Positions 27,626 to 40,780 are shown, counted from the stretch's first letter. The stretch: DNA of 64,000 nt from Hepsetus odoe (GCA_017165825.1 CM029384.1:15085671-15149670); one strand, 5' to 3'. Notes: generated by a model not told the origin, from the sequence alone. Numbers and translations: made by a program.

Positions 27626-28957
27626 CATCAGGCTAAGATCTAAGATAATGCTGTTTCAACTGTCGTGTAAATCTACCATTTTAAAGTGGATAAAACAAAA
27701 CAAATGTCCATAATTAACTATTATCTGCACATCTGTCCATGGTTTGGAGATTGTGGTATTTCCTTTGGAGGGGAACATAGTTTTGAGCGGCATTTCTAGA
27801 GAGACTCAGTAAAGTCTACTGTAACCCATTAGTAAGACTGCTGCTCAAGTCCTAGAGTGATGTTCAATCTATTGGAAACTAAAGAAACAACTCTTAATTC
27901 CCGTCTCACTTCCTAATTTTGTTGGTTGTAAATACAGAACATTATGTTTCCAACCATCACCTGTCTCATTTTGCTCTACCTATGTATATACCATGAAGAA
28001 AAAACTCAGATGTCATTATTTTTGAGGGTATTTAGAAACTTTAACACTGTTGTTTCCTGTCAAAAACTTAAGACCAGATTAATAGCTGAATGGACATTAA
28101 TAATATTAGTTTGATTATAAGCCTATGTTTAAAGGGGTAAACATAAGGATGCCAAACTAAATTGTATAAATGAGTTTTTAACTCTTAAAATCACACCGTA
28201 ATTTAATGTAAATTTCCTAGCATGACGTCAATAATGATCATCTGGTGAATTGATAACCTTGCAACCGAACTTCACCGTCTCCTTCAACTAATAAGAAAAA
28301 TGTGTATTTATTCATTATGTCAAAATGTGAGTGTGCGTGTGTTCATTGCATCTTAGGAAATGAAGGGCATTGTGTTCAGACATAATTCTCAGAACTCAAG
28401 ACACCTTGGTGTTAAAAGGTCGGTTGACAATTAGACATTTACTTCCTTGAAAAGACTTGCTAAATAGTTCCTTAGAATATGCATCAGCATGGCAATGGCA
28501 CCAAGTGTTGAAAAACAGGAGGGCTGGTAAAAAGTTGGCCCTCGCCCTGAAATGAAGGTGAACATTGTGAAAGAGACAGTGGAGCAACACTGAGCAAACG
28601 GAAATGCAATAGTGTGTTACTCCGTCCTTTGGTGAGAGATAATGTCCACAGAAAGAACGGCCAGGACCATTGACTCATTTCACCTATTGTCAAAGACTGC
28701 TAGTGAAACTCCTTCCAAGAACTCACAAAAGCAGTGCTGCAGTTTCCATGTGTTAACCACAGTTAAGAGGCTGCGCTGAGTGCAGATGGGGCGGCTGAAG
28801 TGGGTTCACACCTTTTCTTGTTACACTTTTGTACGTGGTAGTGTGAAGTACTAGGAACCATCTGTAGGCTGTGAAATGCAGCCTTTCTAGGTCAGGTAGC
28901 AGAGATGTACAACTTTAATGTTATAGAAAGAGAAATAGGGAGAGTCAAAGAGATAGA
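27626..28957. other. intergenic, one CRE palindrome
   Basis: No gene is recognised. A perfect TGACGTCA lies at 28223-28230. Confidence 0.55.
28223..28230. promoter_or_regulatory. perfect CRE palindrome TGACGTCA
   Basis: Full CREB/ATF site in otherwise featureless intergenic DNA. Confidence 0.3.
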
Positions 28958-28968
28958 GCGAGATAGAG

Positions 28969-29038
<70 letters not shown>

Positions 29039-29077
29039 ATAGGTAGGCAGAGAGAAGAGAAAGTGTGTGTGTGTGTA

Positions 29078-29109
<32 letters not shown>

Positions 29110-29155
29110 GCAGGCAGAGAGAAAAAGAGACAGAGACATGGGCAAGCAGAAAGAA

Positions 29156-29202
<47 letters not shown>

Positions 29203-29261
29203 CAGGCAGAGAGAAAAAGAGACAGAGACATGGGCAAGCAGAGAGGAGAGAAAGGGAGAAA

Positions 29262-29317
<56 letters not shown>
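28958..29317. repeat. (GA)n polypurine tract with 92-bp duplication
   Basis: About 360 bp of almost pure purine on the plus strand (GATA, then GA units). A block beginning GGCAGGCAGAGAGAAAAAGA recurs at 29109 and 29201. Serine/leucine- or arginine/glutamate-rich frames over it are repeat artefacts. Confidence 0.95.
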
Positions 29318-29319
<2 letters not shown>

Positions 29320-30687
29320 CAGTGTCAGTGACCATGCAGTGCCCTGAATTGCTCTAGCAGGATATAGATTTGTTATTGCAGCTCTTTCGGGAAGAGCTAA
29401 ATCCCAGCATTCACATGATAACCAGGTGCAATGTCATCCATCTGCAGGGCCTGTTATTGTTGCAGGAGGACAAACACAAAAATGGCAAATAAGGATAGTC
29501 GTGTTCTCAGCAGTGCTGACGACAGAACAGTGTATGATGGGCTGACCATAACCGCCCAAGATCAACAGTGACCCTTAGCAGGCTAACAACCATTCATTAT
29601 GACGAGGATAGGGATAAGTTCAGTGCTGAAAAAAACAAAACTCATTTTGCATATTTGTGTCTTTCAGCTACTCTTGCTTTCAGATGTCATAAATGCCTCA
29701 GTTTAAAAAACATATTTCTCCAGTTCTGGCGTGCAGTTAATGCACTTCATTGCTTGACTGAATAATTTTGACTGTTGTCAATAATTAAATGATATATTGA
29801 TTATTTTAGTTCATCACTGAAAAAGGACATTTGGGATCTAAACATCTTGAATGATCAACTACACTCCTACACTTCATCTGTGCAATGTGTGAACTGAAGC
29901 TAACGTTCATACTGAATGTTACAAATGTCCCCAGGCATGGAGATAATGAAGCTGTGTCCTTCATTCTACAAAAGCAAAAGTGTTGCTTCACAGACTAACA
30001 GACCCCCATATGGAGGGTGACCTTTATGAGGCAATGAAATATTGATTGTTTGCAGCTTGTCTTTAAAGCAGCTGATAAAACAGGTGGCCCACACATTTTT
30101 AGGAACCACCAGTATCAAGCCATAAAATTATATATAGCCTCTGAGTCGCTGTTAGCAATGGCCCATAGCATCACTACACTACTCGTATGCCAGCTGCTGC
30201 TACTTAAAAGAGTGTTGACCTTTTCAGAGCACATGAAACTGTTTGGCACCTTCTCCTCCATCTGTGTCTAGGTTACCTCAGCGGTTTTTAATACCGAAAC
30301 CCTTTCTGCACTGAGTAAATCCCTTTCCCGCCGACCATTCATATGGTTCACTGTTGAGTGTGTTTCGTAACCACATACTGGCTATCTTTATCCCCACCAT
30401 GCATTATATCTGCACTGAAACATCATCTGCACAGTAGTGCTCAATGACATACTATTTGAGTGCAGCTATTAATGGCAGGAAGTTGTCATTGAGTACTGAA
30501 ACGCAACCACCATCAGCAGTAAAAAAGAAAAAAAGGTTCCCAGCACAATGAGAACATCAAGAGAAAAAGACTCCAAGGTAAAATTACTTAAGGAATCCTC
30601 TACACATCCCAATAGCTGGTGCCTTTTATACAGGAAATGATGGCATCTGAGTGCCAAAGCTCAGTCTCCATGAAAGAAAAGGCTAGA
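29318..30687. other. intergenic, nothing recognised
   Basis: No gene or known repeat is recognised. Confidence 0.55.
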
Positions 30688-30765
30688 TACACTATATTGT
30701 CAAAAAATTACACAAATAACCCTAATTATTGAGTTCATGTGTATCAGCCATACCCATTGCTATGG
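30688..30765 (+). mobile_element. Tc1-like transposon end fragment
   Basis: CACTATATTGTCAAAAAATT, then ATTGAGTTCATGTGTATCAG, resembles the terminal sequence of an abundant fish Tc1-like element. It is cut by the adjoining SINE. Confidence 0.5.
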
Positions 30766-30931
30766 ATTCAGAGGTCCCCGGTTTGAATCCCACCTCTAGC
30801 ACTACCACCACTGGGTCCCTGAGCAAGACCCTTAACCCTGAGTTGCTCCAGGGGGACTGTCCCTGTAATTAGGACATGTAAGTCGCTCTGGAAAAGAGCG
30901 TCTGCTAAATGCCGTAAATGTAAATGTAAAT
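30755..30931 (+). mobile_element. tRNA-derived SINE (family C), head truncated
   Basis: Box B GGTTTGAATCCC is followed by GAGCAAGACCCTTAACC and the 3' module AGAGCGTCTGCTAAATG, ending in TGTAAATGTAAATG repeats. The first part of the tRNA head is missing. Confidence 0.85.
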
Positions 30932-32254
30932 GCAACACTGTTGTTAGAAGCTACCTTTCACCACAAGTTAGTCTGTAAAAATATCTGGCCCACCAAATCT
31001 GTCCCAGTCAACTGTTAGTGGTAATATCATGGAACAGAATTATTGCAGAGTTGTAATAGCTCAGCCACAGTTCTAAACAACTTCTGGAAGTAACATGAGC
31101 TTATGAACTGTGCATCATAATTATCTGCACTATCTGAACAATTTTTAATAGTTTTTTTTTTTTGTCAGTCTACCAAGTCTTATTGCCACTTTTCAAATAT
31201 TAGACTTTATTCTTTTATCACAGCTTACGCAGTCACTTTCAAAGTCATATACAGTCTGCCTGCAATGTCTTGCTGTAGCTTCATAGATAACCGATTATTG
31301 AAGTTTAATGAAACTGGATGGTAAAACCACACAAATAGTTTTTAAAACATGCTTGATATTATTGTAAAAAGCTATTCCAGCCTGTTGAACCATGGCTTAT
31401 AGTGAGTGAACACAGTACAGCACAAGAATAATAAGTAAAACAAAGACTCAAGAATAATGTGCATAAACCTTAGAAAGTCATGCCTGGCATTAAAAAGTCA
31501 TTTCCACCAATCCAGGTGCATTGGCTTCAAGGTACATTTGTTGTGATTGGACTGATTTAAACTATGTGTATGTTCTGTAGAACAGATAATTGGCATTTCA
31601 AATTATGTTTCACTGCGTGCCATAACATGCTGTGGAACGGGGTGCATGTTTAGCCCTGTGGGTCTGCAGAGATGGAGTATTGACACTGGCTGTAAATATG
31701 CTGCCATTCGTCTGAAGCTGAGAGCTCGACACACAAATCTCACCAGCCTGAGGTAATGCCTATCGCTCTTCAGGTGGATCGAAAAACAAGCAAACAAAGC
31801 CTGATGCAGTTATTCTAACACCTGCAGATATGCATAAGGAAGATCCTCTGTAACAAAAGAGAACTGAATCTAAAGCCAATAAACTAGAACTGTCAGGCAT
31901 GTACACAAAAAGGTCTCAGAAAGGACAAAGTCACAGTTCATTATAGAATATTGTTTGTAAATGAGATTAGTGAGATGGGTAGCTTTTAGTAGTATAATGT
32001 TCTTTACCATTTTTTAAGCTCTTCCAAGAATCTTTTTGTTTTGTGGAGGTTCTGCAACCATCATTTTGCCCTTATTTGGTAACCCTTTTATAAGTCTGTA
32101 TCAGTGGGTGACGCTGTAATGCAGAAATATGACAATGCATCATATAGTATAAGCATTCAATTAAGGATGATATTTGGTGGAACTGTATTGTTTATAATGA
32201 TTCCCAGTCAACAATCAAGTCCAGCTCATTTATTTCATACATCACTCTCTGCCT
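30932..32254. other. intergenic, nothing recognised
   Basis: No gene or known repeat is recognised. Confidence 0.55.
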
Positions 32255-32540
32255 TCCAGGTCTCGTCTTCTTCCTCTCCTCCCATTTAGGGGTCACCACA
32301 GCGAATTGTCCATTTCCAATTTCTTTCTGTCCTCTGCCTCCTTCAAACCAACCACCAGAATGTCCTCTCCTCTTTTCCTCTTTCACGGCAGCTCCATCTT
32401 TAACATCCTTCTCCCAGTATAATCCTAGTTTCTCCTCTGGACATGTCCAAACCAATGCAACCTTGTTTCTCAAACTTTGTCTCCAAAACATCTAACCTGA
32501 GCTGTCCTTCTAATATATTCATTCCTAATCCTGTCACACC
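32255..32540 (-). mobile_element. RTE LINE 3' tail fragment
   Basis: The minus strand encodes a degraded form of the C-terminal tail (basic run, W-TCPEE region, FGDKV-like start). The 3' edge has the GGGGTCACCACAGCG module shared with the 45.8 kb copy. Confidence 0.7.
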
Positions 32541-33234
32541 CAATGAAATTTTTTTTTATTTCATTCTAAATGTTAAATAAAGAATTGTTTTCAGTCTTGC
32601 TTTGTTAAATATAATGTGGATGTATCCAGTCCCAAGTCCTGAAATATCTATTGAACCAAATTATGTACTGTTATACACCTTGTGTACAGGGGAATGATGA
32701 CGTACCTACTCCTTTGGCATTCAAAGAAGAGTTTGGCCAAGAAGCAAACTGACATAATCCTCCTCTTACATCAAATGTAGTAAAGGCAAAACAAGTTTGG
32801 CATCTGATGTTTCTTTAGTGTTGCGTTGGAGCTACTAGGCTCACCAACAATTTTAATGTTTAATCTTGAATCCAACCACCCCAATCATTCATCAAGCTGC
32901 AATTTCAGCAAGGAAAACACATCATGCTTACTCTGTAGCACATACTGAAGGTGCTAGACATAGTTTCCACATACAGATCAAACACAAATGGGCTGAAGAG
33001 CCTGCACAGGACAAGTTATTTTTCCTATGTTTGAAAGCTTGTTTGGTAGACTTTCATGATAAGGAGTATAAACAAGGTTCATAATTCACATTTTCATCAT
33101 TTTAATTACACTCATGTTCCTAACTTGTCTTGGCCTGTCCGGAAAACAACACCTGGCTGATTTTAAATACATATAAAATATAAATCAATCTTCAAAAGAT
33201 TACACCCCAGCAGAATCTGATGAGTATATATATA

Positions 33235-34619
33235 CTTAAAAAAAAAAAAAAAAACTAAAGGAACACTCTGAAAACACATCAGATCTCAATTGGGGGAAAA
33301 AATCATGCTGGATATCCATACAGATGATCCAAAACGGAAACAGCAGGCTAGTCCAATTTGCTGAAATGTTATTGCAGCAACTCAAAATGGTACTCAGTAG
33401 TTTGTATGGCCACCACATGCTTGTATGCATGCCTGACCACGTCAGGGCATTGCCCTTGTGAGATGACAAATGATGTTCTGAGGTATCTCCTCCCAAATAC
33501 TGACCAGAGATGTTCTATTGGATTCTATTGGATTTAGAAGCGATTTTTTCAAGCAAGCGTGGAGGAACTGCCTGCGTACTCTTGTCACATGAGGCATGCA
33601 CCAGGAGGAACCCACTATACCAGCAAAGGGTCTAACAATGGGTCTAAGGATTTCATCCCGATACCTAATTGCAGTCAGACTGCTATCGTTTATCCTGTAC
33701 AGGTCTGTGCATCCCTCCATGGACATGCCTCCCCAGACCAACACTGACCCACCACCAAACTGATCATGCTGAACAACTTTGGAGGAAGCGTAACATTCAC
33801 TGCGGCTTCTCCAGACCCTTTCATGTCAGTCACATGAGCTCAGAGTGAACCTGCCCTCATCTATGAAAAGCGCAGGGCACCAGTGCTGGACCTGCCAATT
33901 CTGGTGTTCTCTGGCAAATGAATGTCGATCTCCACGTTGCCAGGAAGTGAGCACAGGGCCCACTGGAAGACATCAGGCCCTCAGGCCACCCTCATGAAGT
34001 CTGTTTCTTATCATATGGTCATTTACGCCAGAGACATTTATGCCAGTGGACCACTAGAGGTCACTTTGATGGGCTCTGGCAGTACTTATGCTGTTTCTCC
34101 TTGCACAAAGGAGCAGTTACTGGTCCTACTGATTGGTTAAGGACCTCTTACAGCCCTGTCCAGCTCTCCTAGAGTAACTTCCTGTCTCCTGGAATCTCTT
34201 CCATGCTCTTGAGACTGTGCTGAGAGAAACAGCAAACCTTCTGGCAATGATACGTATTGATGTGCCACCCCGGTGGAGTTGGATTGCCTGTGCAACCTCT
34301 GTAGGGTCCAGGTATCGCCTCATGCTACCAGTAGTGATACTGACCCAAGTCAAATGCAAAACTACTGAAAAGCAGTCAAAAAAAGATCAGGAGCGAAAAA
34401 ATGTTTGTGGCCTCCACCTTCAGAATCATTCCTGTTTTTGGGGTCGTCTCATTGTTGCCCCTTTAGTGCACCTATTGTTAATTTAATCAACGCCAGAACA
34501 GCCAACACTGATTAACAACCCCCTCTGCTACTTAACTGACCAGATCAATATCTCAGAAGTTTATCTGACTTGACACCGTACTCTGATTAAAAAGTGTTCC
34601 TTTATTTTTTGGAGCAGTG
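33235..34619 (-). mobile_element. Tc1/mariner-like DNA transposon, complete but dead
   Basis: The right end reads TTTATTTTTTGGAGCAGTG then TA; the left end keeps CTAAAGGAACACT but its outer part has become an A run. TA dinucleotides flank both ends. A transposase reading frame runs on the minus strand. Size (about 1.4 kb) is normal for the group. Confidence 0.85.
33394..34323 (-). pseudogene. Tc1-like transposase, broken
   Basis: Starting at ATG 34323, the first 65 residues carry the paired-like helix-turn-helix region (IRIIARRFAVSLSTVSRAWK). A TAG at 34128-34126 ends that frame. The catalytic part is recognisable further on (VWGGMSMEGCTDLYRI, about 33735-33690; YRDEILRPIVRPFAG, about 33665-33620). 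A second stop at 33444-33442 precedes the normal C terminus (GGHTNY-like end, stop at 33396-33394). With two nonsense changes and other damage, it cannot encode active transposase. Tc1 transposases cut and paste their element at TA sites through a DDE catalytic triad. Confidence 0.85.
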
Positions 34620-36749
34620 TATATTTAAGAACTCTATTTCTTGATTTCCAATTTGGAAATGGCCCTAGGTACCTGGGGTTGTAGCAAACATTGATTCTTT
34701 TGTGTGGGTAACAACTGTTTCCATATTGCAGGCTTATTTCAATGCTGATGAATGACCTCATGTTATTCTTGCTGTTGCCCTGGTATTGTCCAATCCATTT
34801 GTACAACCTTGAGCTGGAAAGTTAACATTTCCAATGATGTCATGAATTCATGCTGGCATAATTTGATGGAGGATGTGAATCCCTTAGCCATGAAAAAAGG
34901 AAAAACATTCCACAGAGTCAAGCAATTAATCATCTTTCCAGCTGCAATAGACCTAATATGTGTAGGTCATATATGCAATACACATTTGCACTAAATCATG
35001 CTGCTATAGGTAAAGGGAGGGAAAAACTGTAATACTGAACCAAGAGAACACTGATTTTTGACTGTATAATTTCTGACTGCATATACCTTGTCTGTATCCC
35101 TCTGTAAGCCAGAGGTGATAAGAAATTTGTCATGACTATATTATAAGTCGTACATTTCAGAGGCCAAAGACCCAGAAAGTCTTAACAATCATTTGGTGAC
35201 TCCATGCAGAAACTTGCTTGAATGCCTAACTTTTAAAGCTGTTAATATAAAAAGTGGTTGTGTAAGAAATGAAACTTTTCAGATTGCTTTGTGTCTTTCA
35301 CAGTATCAAGTACCCTTTAAATGCATTCCTCATAAAACCTGCTCTTTTGAAATATTTTCCAATTTAATGACATTTGTTTACACTGTAGGCTGGTATAAGT
35401 ACAGTAAATCATTCTCAGAAACTTTAACTACAAACATCTCTTGTGTGTGATACTGGCCCAACATTAAGTATAGTACTTATGTAATGCATGCTTTTTTCCC
35501 ACAGGGAGATTAGTCCCTAATCTGATTGCCTTTCTCTTGCCTCAAAAAAAGAAAAAGAAAAATGAACGTGAAAAATGAAAATGAATGAAAATGAATAAGA
35601 CGTCATAGATGTTCTTTAAGATAACATAGGAAAGTTTCCAGCAGTGCTGCCTAGCAACTCTAGGAAATAAAGGCTGAGAGTAACAAAAATAAATGGATGG
35701 AATTACCTTTTTTTTTTCCCCCTGTCTGCCTGTTGACCCATTCATCAAACTCAGTGGACACATTAAAGATCTCCTGAGCTGAGGGTGTTGCAAAGGTGTA
35801 GCAATCATTCCTCACTGGCCTGAAAAATGCATTCTTTTTTCTGGCTTTACCTTTTTCTTGACTCAAATTCTCCCCACGTCTCATTTCGCCCTGGTGGCCA
35901 CATCATCCACGTCCATTTGGATTGCTTCAGCTTCTGATAAAAGCACATCAATCGTGCCCTGGCTGTGCTGAAAGAAACTCCTTAAAATGCAGACTTATGA
36001 CTTTCTAAAACAATAATATCATCATCATTATCTTCATCATCATCATCATCATCAAAAAATGTTACCTTCTTAGCCTTATAAAATTCATGGTTAGCTGACA
36101 GATAATTTAACTGGGGAAAAGAGGAGGATCAGGGTGCCACATGTCAAATGGTTCAGTGACCATGCTTGAGTCACTGAACTGTATTAATCTCAGTGGATAG
36201 ACGCTCATGACACACCATTCACACATACACATACACCAACCCCTGGGTCATATGCCTATAACTACACACAAGATTGTTACATTACCTACCACTGGCAAGA
36301 CTAGCCCAGTTAATCTGTAGCGATATAACTAAAAAGCTACATATAACACAACCCATGTTGACATATTTGTAGCGACCATTAAGGTTCTGTCAGCCGGGTT
36401 AATGGAGAGTCTAGCTTTGAGAAGAAGTCTGACTTTGTAATGTTTTCTGCAGGATTCCTAGAGTGTAAATGAAGTAATCACATAGACCTCTGTTTAAAAT
36501 ATATCAGTAACTACTAATAATTATTTATTATATAAAAAAAGATATTTATATAGTTAGAGAGTTAGGGATATAAGTGTGTATAACTAGTGATAGGCATCTA
36601 GCCATAAGAAAGCACATGAAAATAAATTTAGTGGACATAAACTGACAAACTAACCTTATTGGATATCAAGTGTCCTAATAGTCCCTTAGAACTAATGGAC
36701 TAAACAGTCATCAGTTATATGAGCCAGGGTCAAGGAGTTGGCTGGCGTG

Positions 36750-36835
36750 CTAATTTTTCATTCTTTGGCACACAAAGATTGTTATGCTATTTGTTTATGT
36801 TTTCAACAGCACCAAACCAGCCAGCACCTCGGATA
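36750..36835 (+). repeat. unclassified interspersed repeat, copy 1
   Basis: About 85 bp that matches the reverse complement of 40085-40170 at roughly 80 percent, including AGATTGTTATGCTA and GCACCAAACCA. Both copies are open and encode RLLCYLFM followed by an APN motif. Confidence 0.55.
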
Positions 36836-36906
36836 GATCACCAGTCCATTACTGGGACAACACACAGAAAAACACACTCATGCACACAAATACACCTATG
36901 ATCTTT

Positions 36907-36943
<37 letters not shown>
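36907..36943. repeat. (TTG)n microsatellite
   Basis: Twelve TTG units. Confidence 0.97.
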
Positions 36944-39430
36944 AAATTTGCTACAGCTTGTGGTGGCACAATGGTCCAGACTTCAGTGTGTCACAGCAAA
37001 ATAGTTCATGGTTTGATTCCCTAGGGATATGAGATGCTGTGGCCGATTTCCAGCTGCTGCTAAATTTGACACTGCAGGGGAAATATATTTTACTATTCAA
37101 TTATTTAGCAGGGATCATCTGTAAGATTCCCCTCCAAACCACCCTTCAACAAAAACCCACCTACAACAAACTCCTGTAATTTGCTCACATATGAGTGACT
37201 ATCAGTTTAAGGGGTTAACGGCTTGCTAGGCCACAGCTGCTCTCTATGGTAACACCTGGCAGTCAGCCCTGTAGACAGAGGCCAAGCAAAGTCTGTTTTG
37301 CCACCAGCCTACAAAGCTTTATCTTCTCCCAGTGAATTCATGGCAGCTGTGAGCTCATTCTTGGAAGAGTCTCTTCAGCTTCAGCCTTTATTATCACCTA
37401 CTCATTGTCACCTCACTCACTGAATAACCTCAGAAGTGAGGTCACTGAGCTCATTCAGACCTCCTCATGCAGGATGGAAATGTCAGGTGAGAGGTGGGGG
37501 TTGGCAACATAAATTTATGACCAAGTAAAGGCAGTTCTCCACTAAAAACATGATGATGATGAGGAGACATGCAAAATGGGAGAGGCTTCTGAACAGGAAT
37601 ATATCCATCTCTCCCACAGCAAGTGAAACTGCAGGATGACTAGCAATAAATCTTCTCCCAAAATACCATGTGCTGACAACATTTCATCCCACACGTAAAA
37701 TAAACATGGCTTATTTGAATAAAACGCCCAGCTCAGTGACCACACTTAGAGAACAGCACTAAAAATATATCCAGGAGTTTGAGAAACGTGTCGCAGGCCG
37801 GGTTGATTGTCATCTGTGTATTTAATGCCACTACAATTGGAATCAATACTGTAAAGAAACATTTTGAGGCACAAACTCATAGCAGCAGTAGATGAAGTCA
37901 TTTATTATGGCCTATTAGTTATTTATTTGCATCTTGGTCATGTGTAAGAAATACAATAAATGGTTCAACATACATTATTTTTGAGAATAAAATTAAATCT
38001 CAAAATTAATATGGTACATTAGAATGCCCCATTCGCTATTTCTCTTATATCAGAGTGACACCTAGTGGCCCTCATGTATATGAATTTACTTTGGTCTCAC
38101 TAGTACTAAGTCTCTAATAAAAGCTCAACTTGAACTAAATGCATGCATTACCTATAGAAGACCTGCATATGAGCAAGAGCAGCCTCATTTTTGTCCTGCA
38201 GGTCCATCCAACAACTCTTCAAGTAATGCAGTACATAATGGAATTTTCCCAGAATTGCTGCTTTTCTCAGAAGAGGACATTCTGTTCCAACAAAAGGCAT
38301 GGTAGACCGTCTATATATGCCAAACACTGGCCATCCATTCAGAGTGCAGCACAATATCTAAATCAAAGTCTTGGCTTTTCCAATTCAAGACATGAGGAGG
38401 CATGCTTGATGACGCTTTCTTCTTTAAAATTCCATCTGCTCAGAGGAATGTTTTTTAAGTGCTCATGAACTGAGGAGAGTTGAACAGTCATGCAATTGAA
38501 AGAACGCTGGCAATAACCATAGGGAGGTTTCAATTAATTTGACTAAAATAACATCAACTGGTTATTTCGGACGTCCAGATTTGTTAAAAGTTTTGGTTGA
38601 CCCGTGGAAGCAGAAATGCATTTTTTGCTACATGTATTTATTTATTTACTTACGAACAAGGAAACCAATAAATAAAAAAGTGCAGAATGCCTTTGGGCAG
38701 TCTGTTTCCACTCATCACCCAGCTGGAGACAGTTTGAATGATACCTCAGGGACATGTTCTTGCACACAGTCATTTCAGTCCAGCCTTGAATTCTGCCCTT
38801 GACTGTGGCAACACTGCATCATTAAGTGGACCGTGTGTAGGTGTACTAAGACTCCAGGATTTTAAAACATCAGGCTAAAAATGTGTGGGTTTATGGCTTA
38901 TGAATATGTGTCACATTCAAGCTGCAGTTTGTGCCCCTAAGCAAACAGTGGCTCCTTGGATTTTAAGTATGGTGGTGTGGAACCTTCATGTTAAAATTTG
39001 TTACACCTTTTTAAATCTTGTTTACAAGCATGGTTCTTTAAAAAGATCAATTGTTTCTGACATGATTAACTCATTAACGATGTAACATAGTCACTTAGAC
39101 CATAGAGTGGTCTGACATAAAAGAATTCAGAATTCTTGATAACGGTGGTGATAGACATCATAAACATTTATTGCCTTTAAAGACGGCTTTTTTAGAGCTT
39201 ATTTGATCGAACATAATGCTCTAAATGGGATAACAATGCATTTGCTAAATCATTTTATTAAATGAAATGTTTACAGATATATCTGCTGGCATCTGTGACA
39301 TTTGTTTAAAGATAGTTCTGTGAGAAGTTTTTGACCTTAAATGCTTTTTGAATCCATTCATGGTAGATGGTACATGCAGGGCAGTGTAAAGGAAAAGAGC
39401 ACCTTTTTTTTTTTTTTTTTTAAAGATTTA

Positions 39431-39454
39431 AGTGAAAGTGACAACCCTTGTTTT
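39431..39454 (-). repeat. solo SINE-B tail
   Basis: AGTGAAAGTGACAACCCTTG on plus equals the tail end of the SINE that begins 57 bp further on. It is a separate fragment or a rearranged part of the same insertion. Confidence 0.6.
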
Positions 39455-39510
39455 TGGCCATTCTAGATTAATAATGGATATTAATGCTTGAAAAACACAT
39501 AAAGTAAATT

Positions 39511-39762
39511 AAAGTGACAACCCTTGTCATTGCGAGGTCACAGCACAGCACACAGTGAACCACAACGAAATTGGACCTCTGCATTTAACCCATGCACACA
39601 AACACCGTGCAGCAGTGGGCAGCTACTGAAAGCACCCGGGGAGCAGTGATGGGGACGGTACCTTGCTCAGGGGTACCTCAGGGCAACCTACTTGTGAGGG
39701 AGTCAAACCCACAATCTTCCGATGCGGGGACAACTCCCTAACCACTAGGCCACCGCTGCCCC
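39511..39762 (-). mobile_element. tRNA-derived SINE (family B), best-preserved copy
   Basis: The minus strand begins GGGGCAGCGGTGGCCTAGTG (box A) and continues through a box-B-like GTGGGTTTGACTCCC to the tail GTTGTCACTTT. It is nearly identical to the 21.8 kb copy. Confidence 0.88.
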
Positions 39763-40084
39763 ATTTATTACTATTATATCATTTTTAACATTATACAGGT
39801 AGGTTCAATGGTTGTCAAGGATAGTAAATACATTTGAGCAAGAAAAAGTGATCTCTGGTTAACAGCCACTGTAATAAATCTCTGAGCAATTTTCTCTGTT
39901 TGAATAATTTTCATTAAACCTTTGTTTACCTCCAAACAAATGAACAATGCAGACATTTTGATAAATCTGTTGAATTTCCCTTCAGAGGTCTATCCCTTGA
40001 AAACTACCACAGGTGGTTCCTCTGTGAAATCGCTTTTCATAACTGTCACTTTTATTTATAATGATTTATGAGTGCACATTACGA

Positions 40085-40170
40085 AGACAGAGCCAGGCTA
40101 GATGGTTTGGTGCTTTTGAAGACATAAACAGGTAGCATAACAATCTTCTTGTGTCGAAGAACGAAGAATT
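40085..40170 (-). repeat. unclassified interspersed repeat, copy 2
   Basis: Inverse-orientation partner of 36750-36835; the minus strand encodes RLLCYLFMSSKAPNHLAW. The host element is unknown. Confidence 0.55.
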
Positions 40171-40689
40171 AGAATTTCCTTTTTGGAGAGCTTTGTCAAT
40201 TAAATCAAGCCCAAATGCTATACCATCTGCAACAGTCTCTTCCAATCCCTTATTGCACCTAGTGGCCTGCACTTCACTGGAAGAATGGTACATTTCCCCC
40301 CCTTTTTTATATCAATACTTTAAATACCAGGCAAGGGATCCTGAAGAACCACAATGTGATTGAGTCATCATTTACACAGGGTGAGCAAAATCAATTGAAC
40401 CTCCATTAATGAAGCAGCCAGTCAATTACATTTCAGCACGCTGGCTTAAACCCAAGCCAGTCCAAATACTGCTGACACAATGGATGGGTTACGAAATGAA
40501 CTATTAAAACTACCAGTCATGGCTTTTATTTTTCTTTCTTGGCAGCTCAGCTCAGCAACTTTTGATTTATTGAGTTCTCTGTCAATATTTGTGAAGAATT
40601 CAGTGGTGCAGGCCAATCTGAAGTAGTGTGGGGAGCTGCGAGCAAGATTAGAAAGAGGCAAGTGTGTACAATAGGAGAAATTTTTTTTT

Positions 40690-40697
40690 TAATATAT

Positions 40698-40735
<38 letters not shown>

Positions 40736-40780
40736 GTACATATACATACATATATATATATATATATAAACACACACACA
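40690..40780. repeat. compound (TA)n/(CA)n microsatellite
   Basis: Alternating TA and CA blocks that run directly into the left end of the MITE at 40781. Confidence 0.95.

Larger units (their letters stand above)
34620..39430. other. intergenic, few repeats, no gene
   Basis: It holds TCA units (36030-36053), an unclassified repeat copy (36750-36835), a TTG microsatellite (36907-36943) and a degraded tRNA-like SINE trace near 36960-37030. A 109-codon frame at 38139-38468 shows no recognisable family. Confidence 0.55.

Noticed and set aside
28887..29347. Long serine/leucine-rich and arginine/glutamate-rich open frames
   Set aside because: They are translations of the GA microsatellite in different frames; stop codons cannot occur in such repeats.
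38139..38468. 109-codon plus-strand frame and overlapping minus frame
   Set aside because: No family resemblance and no splice or promoter context.
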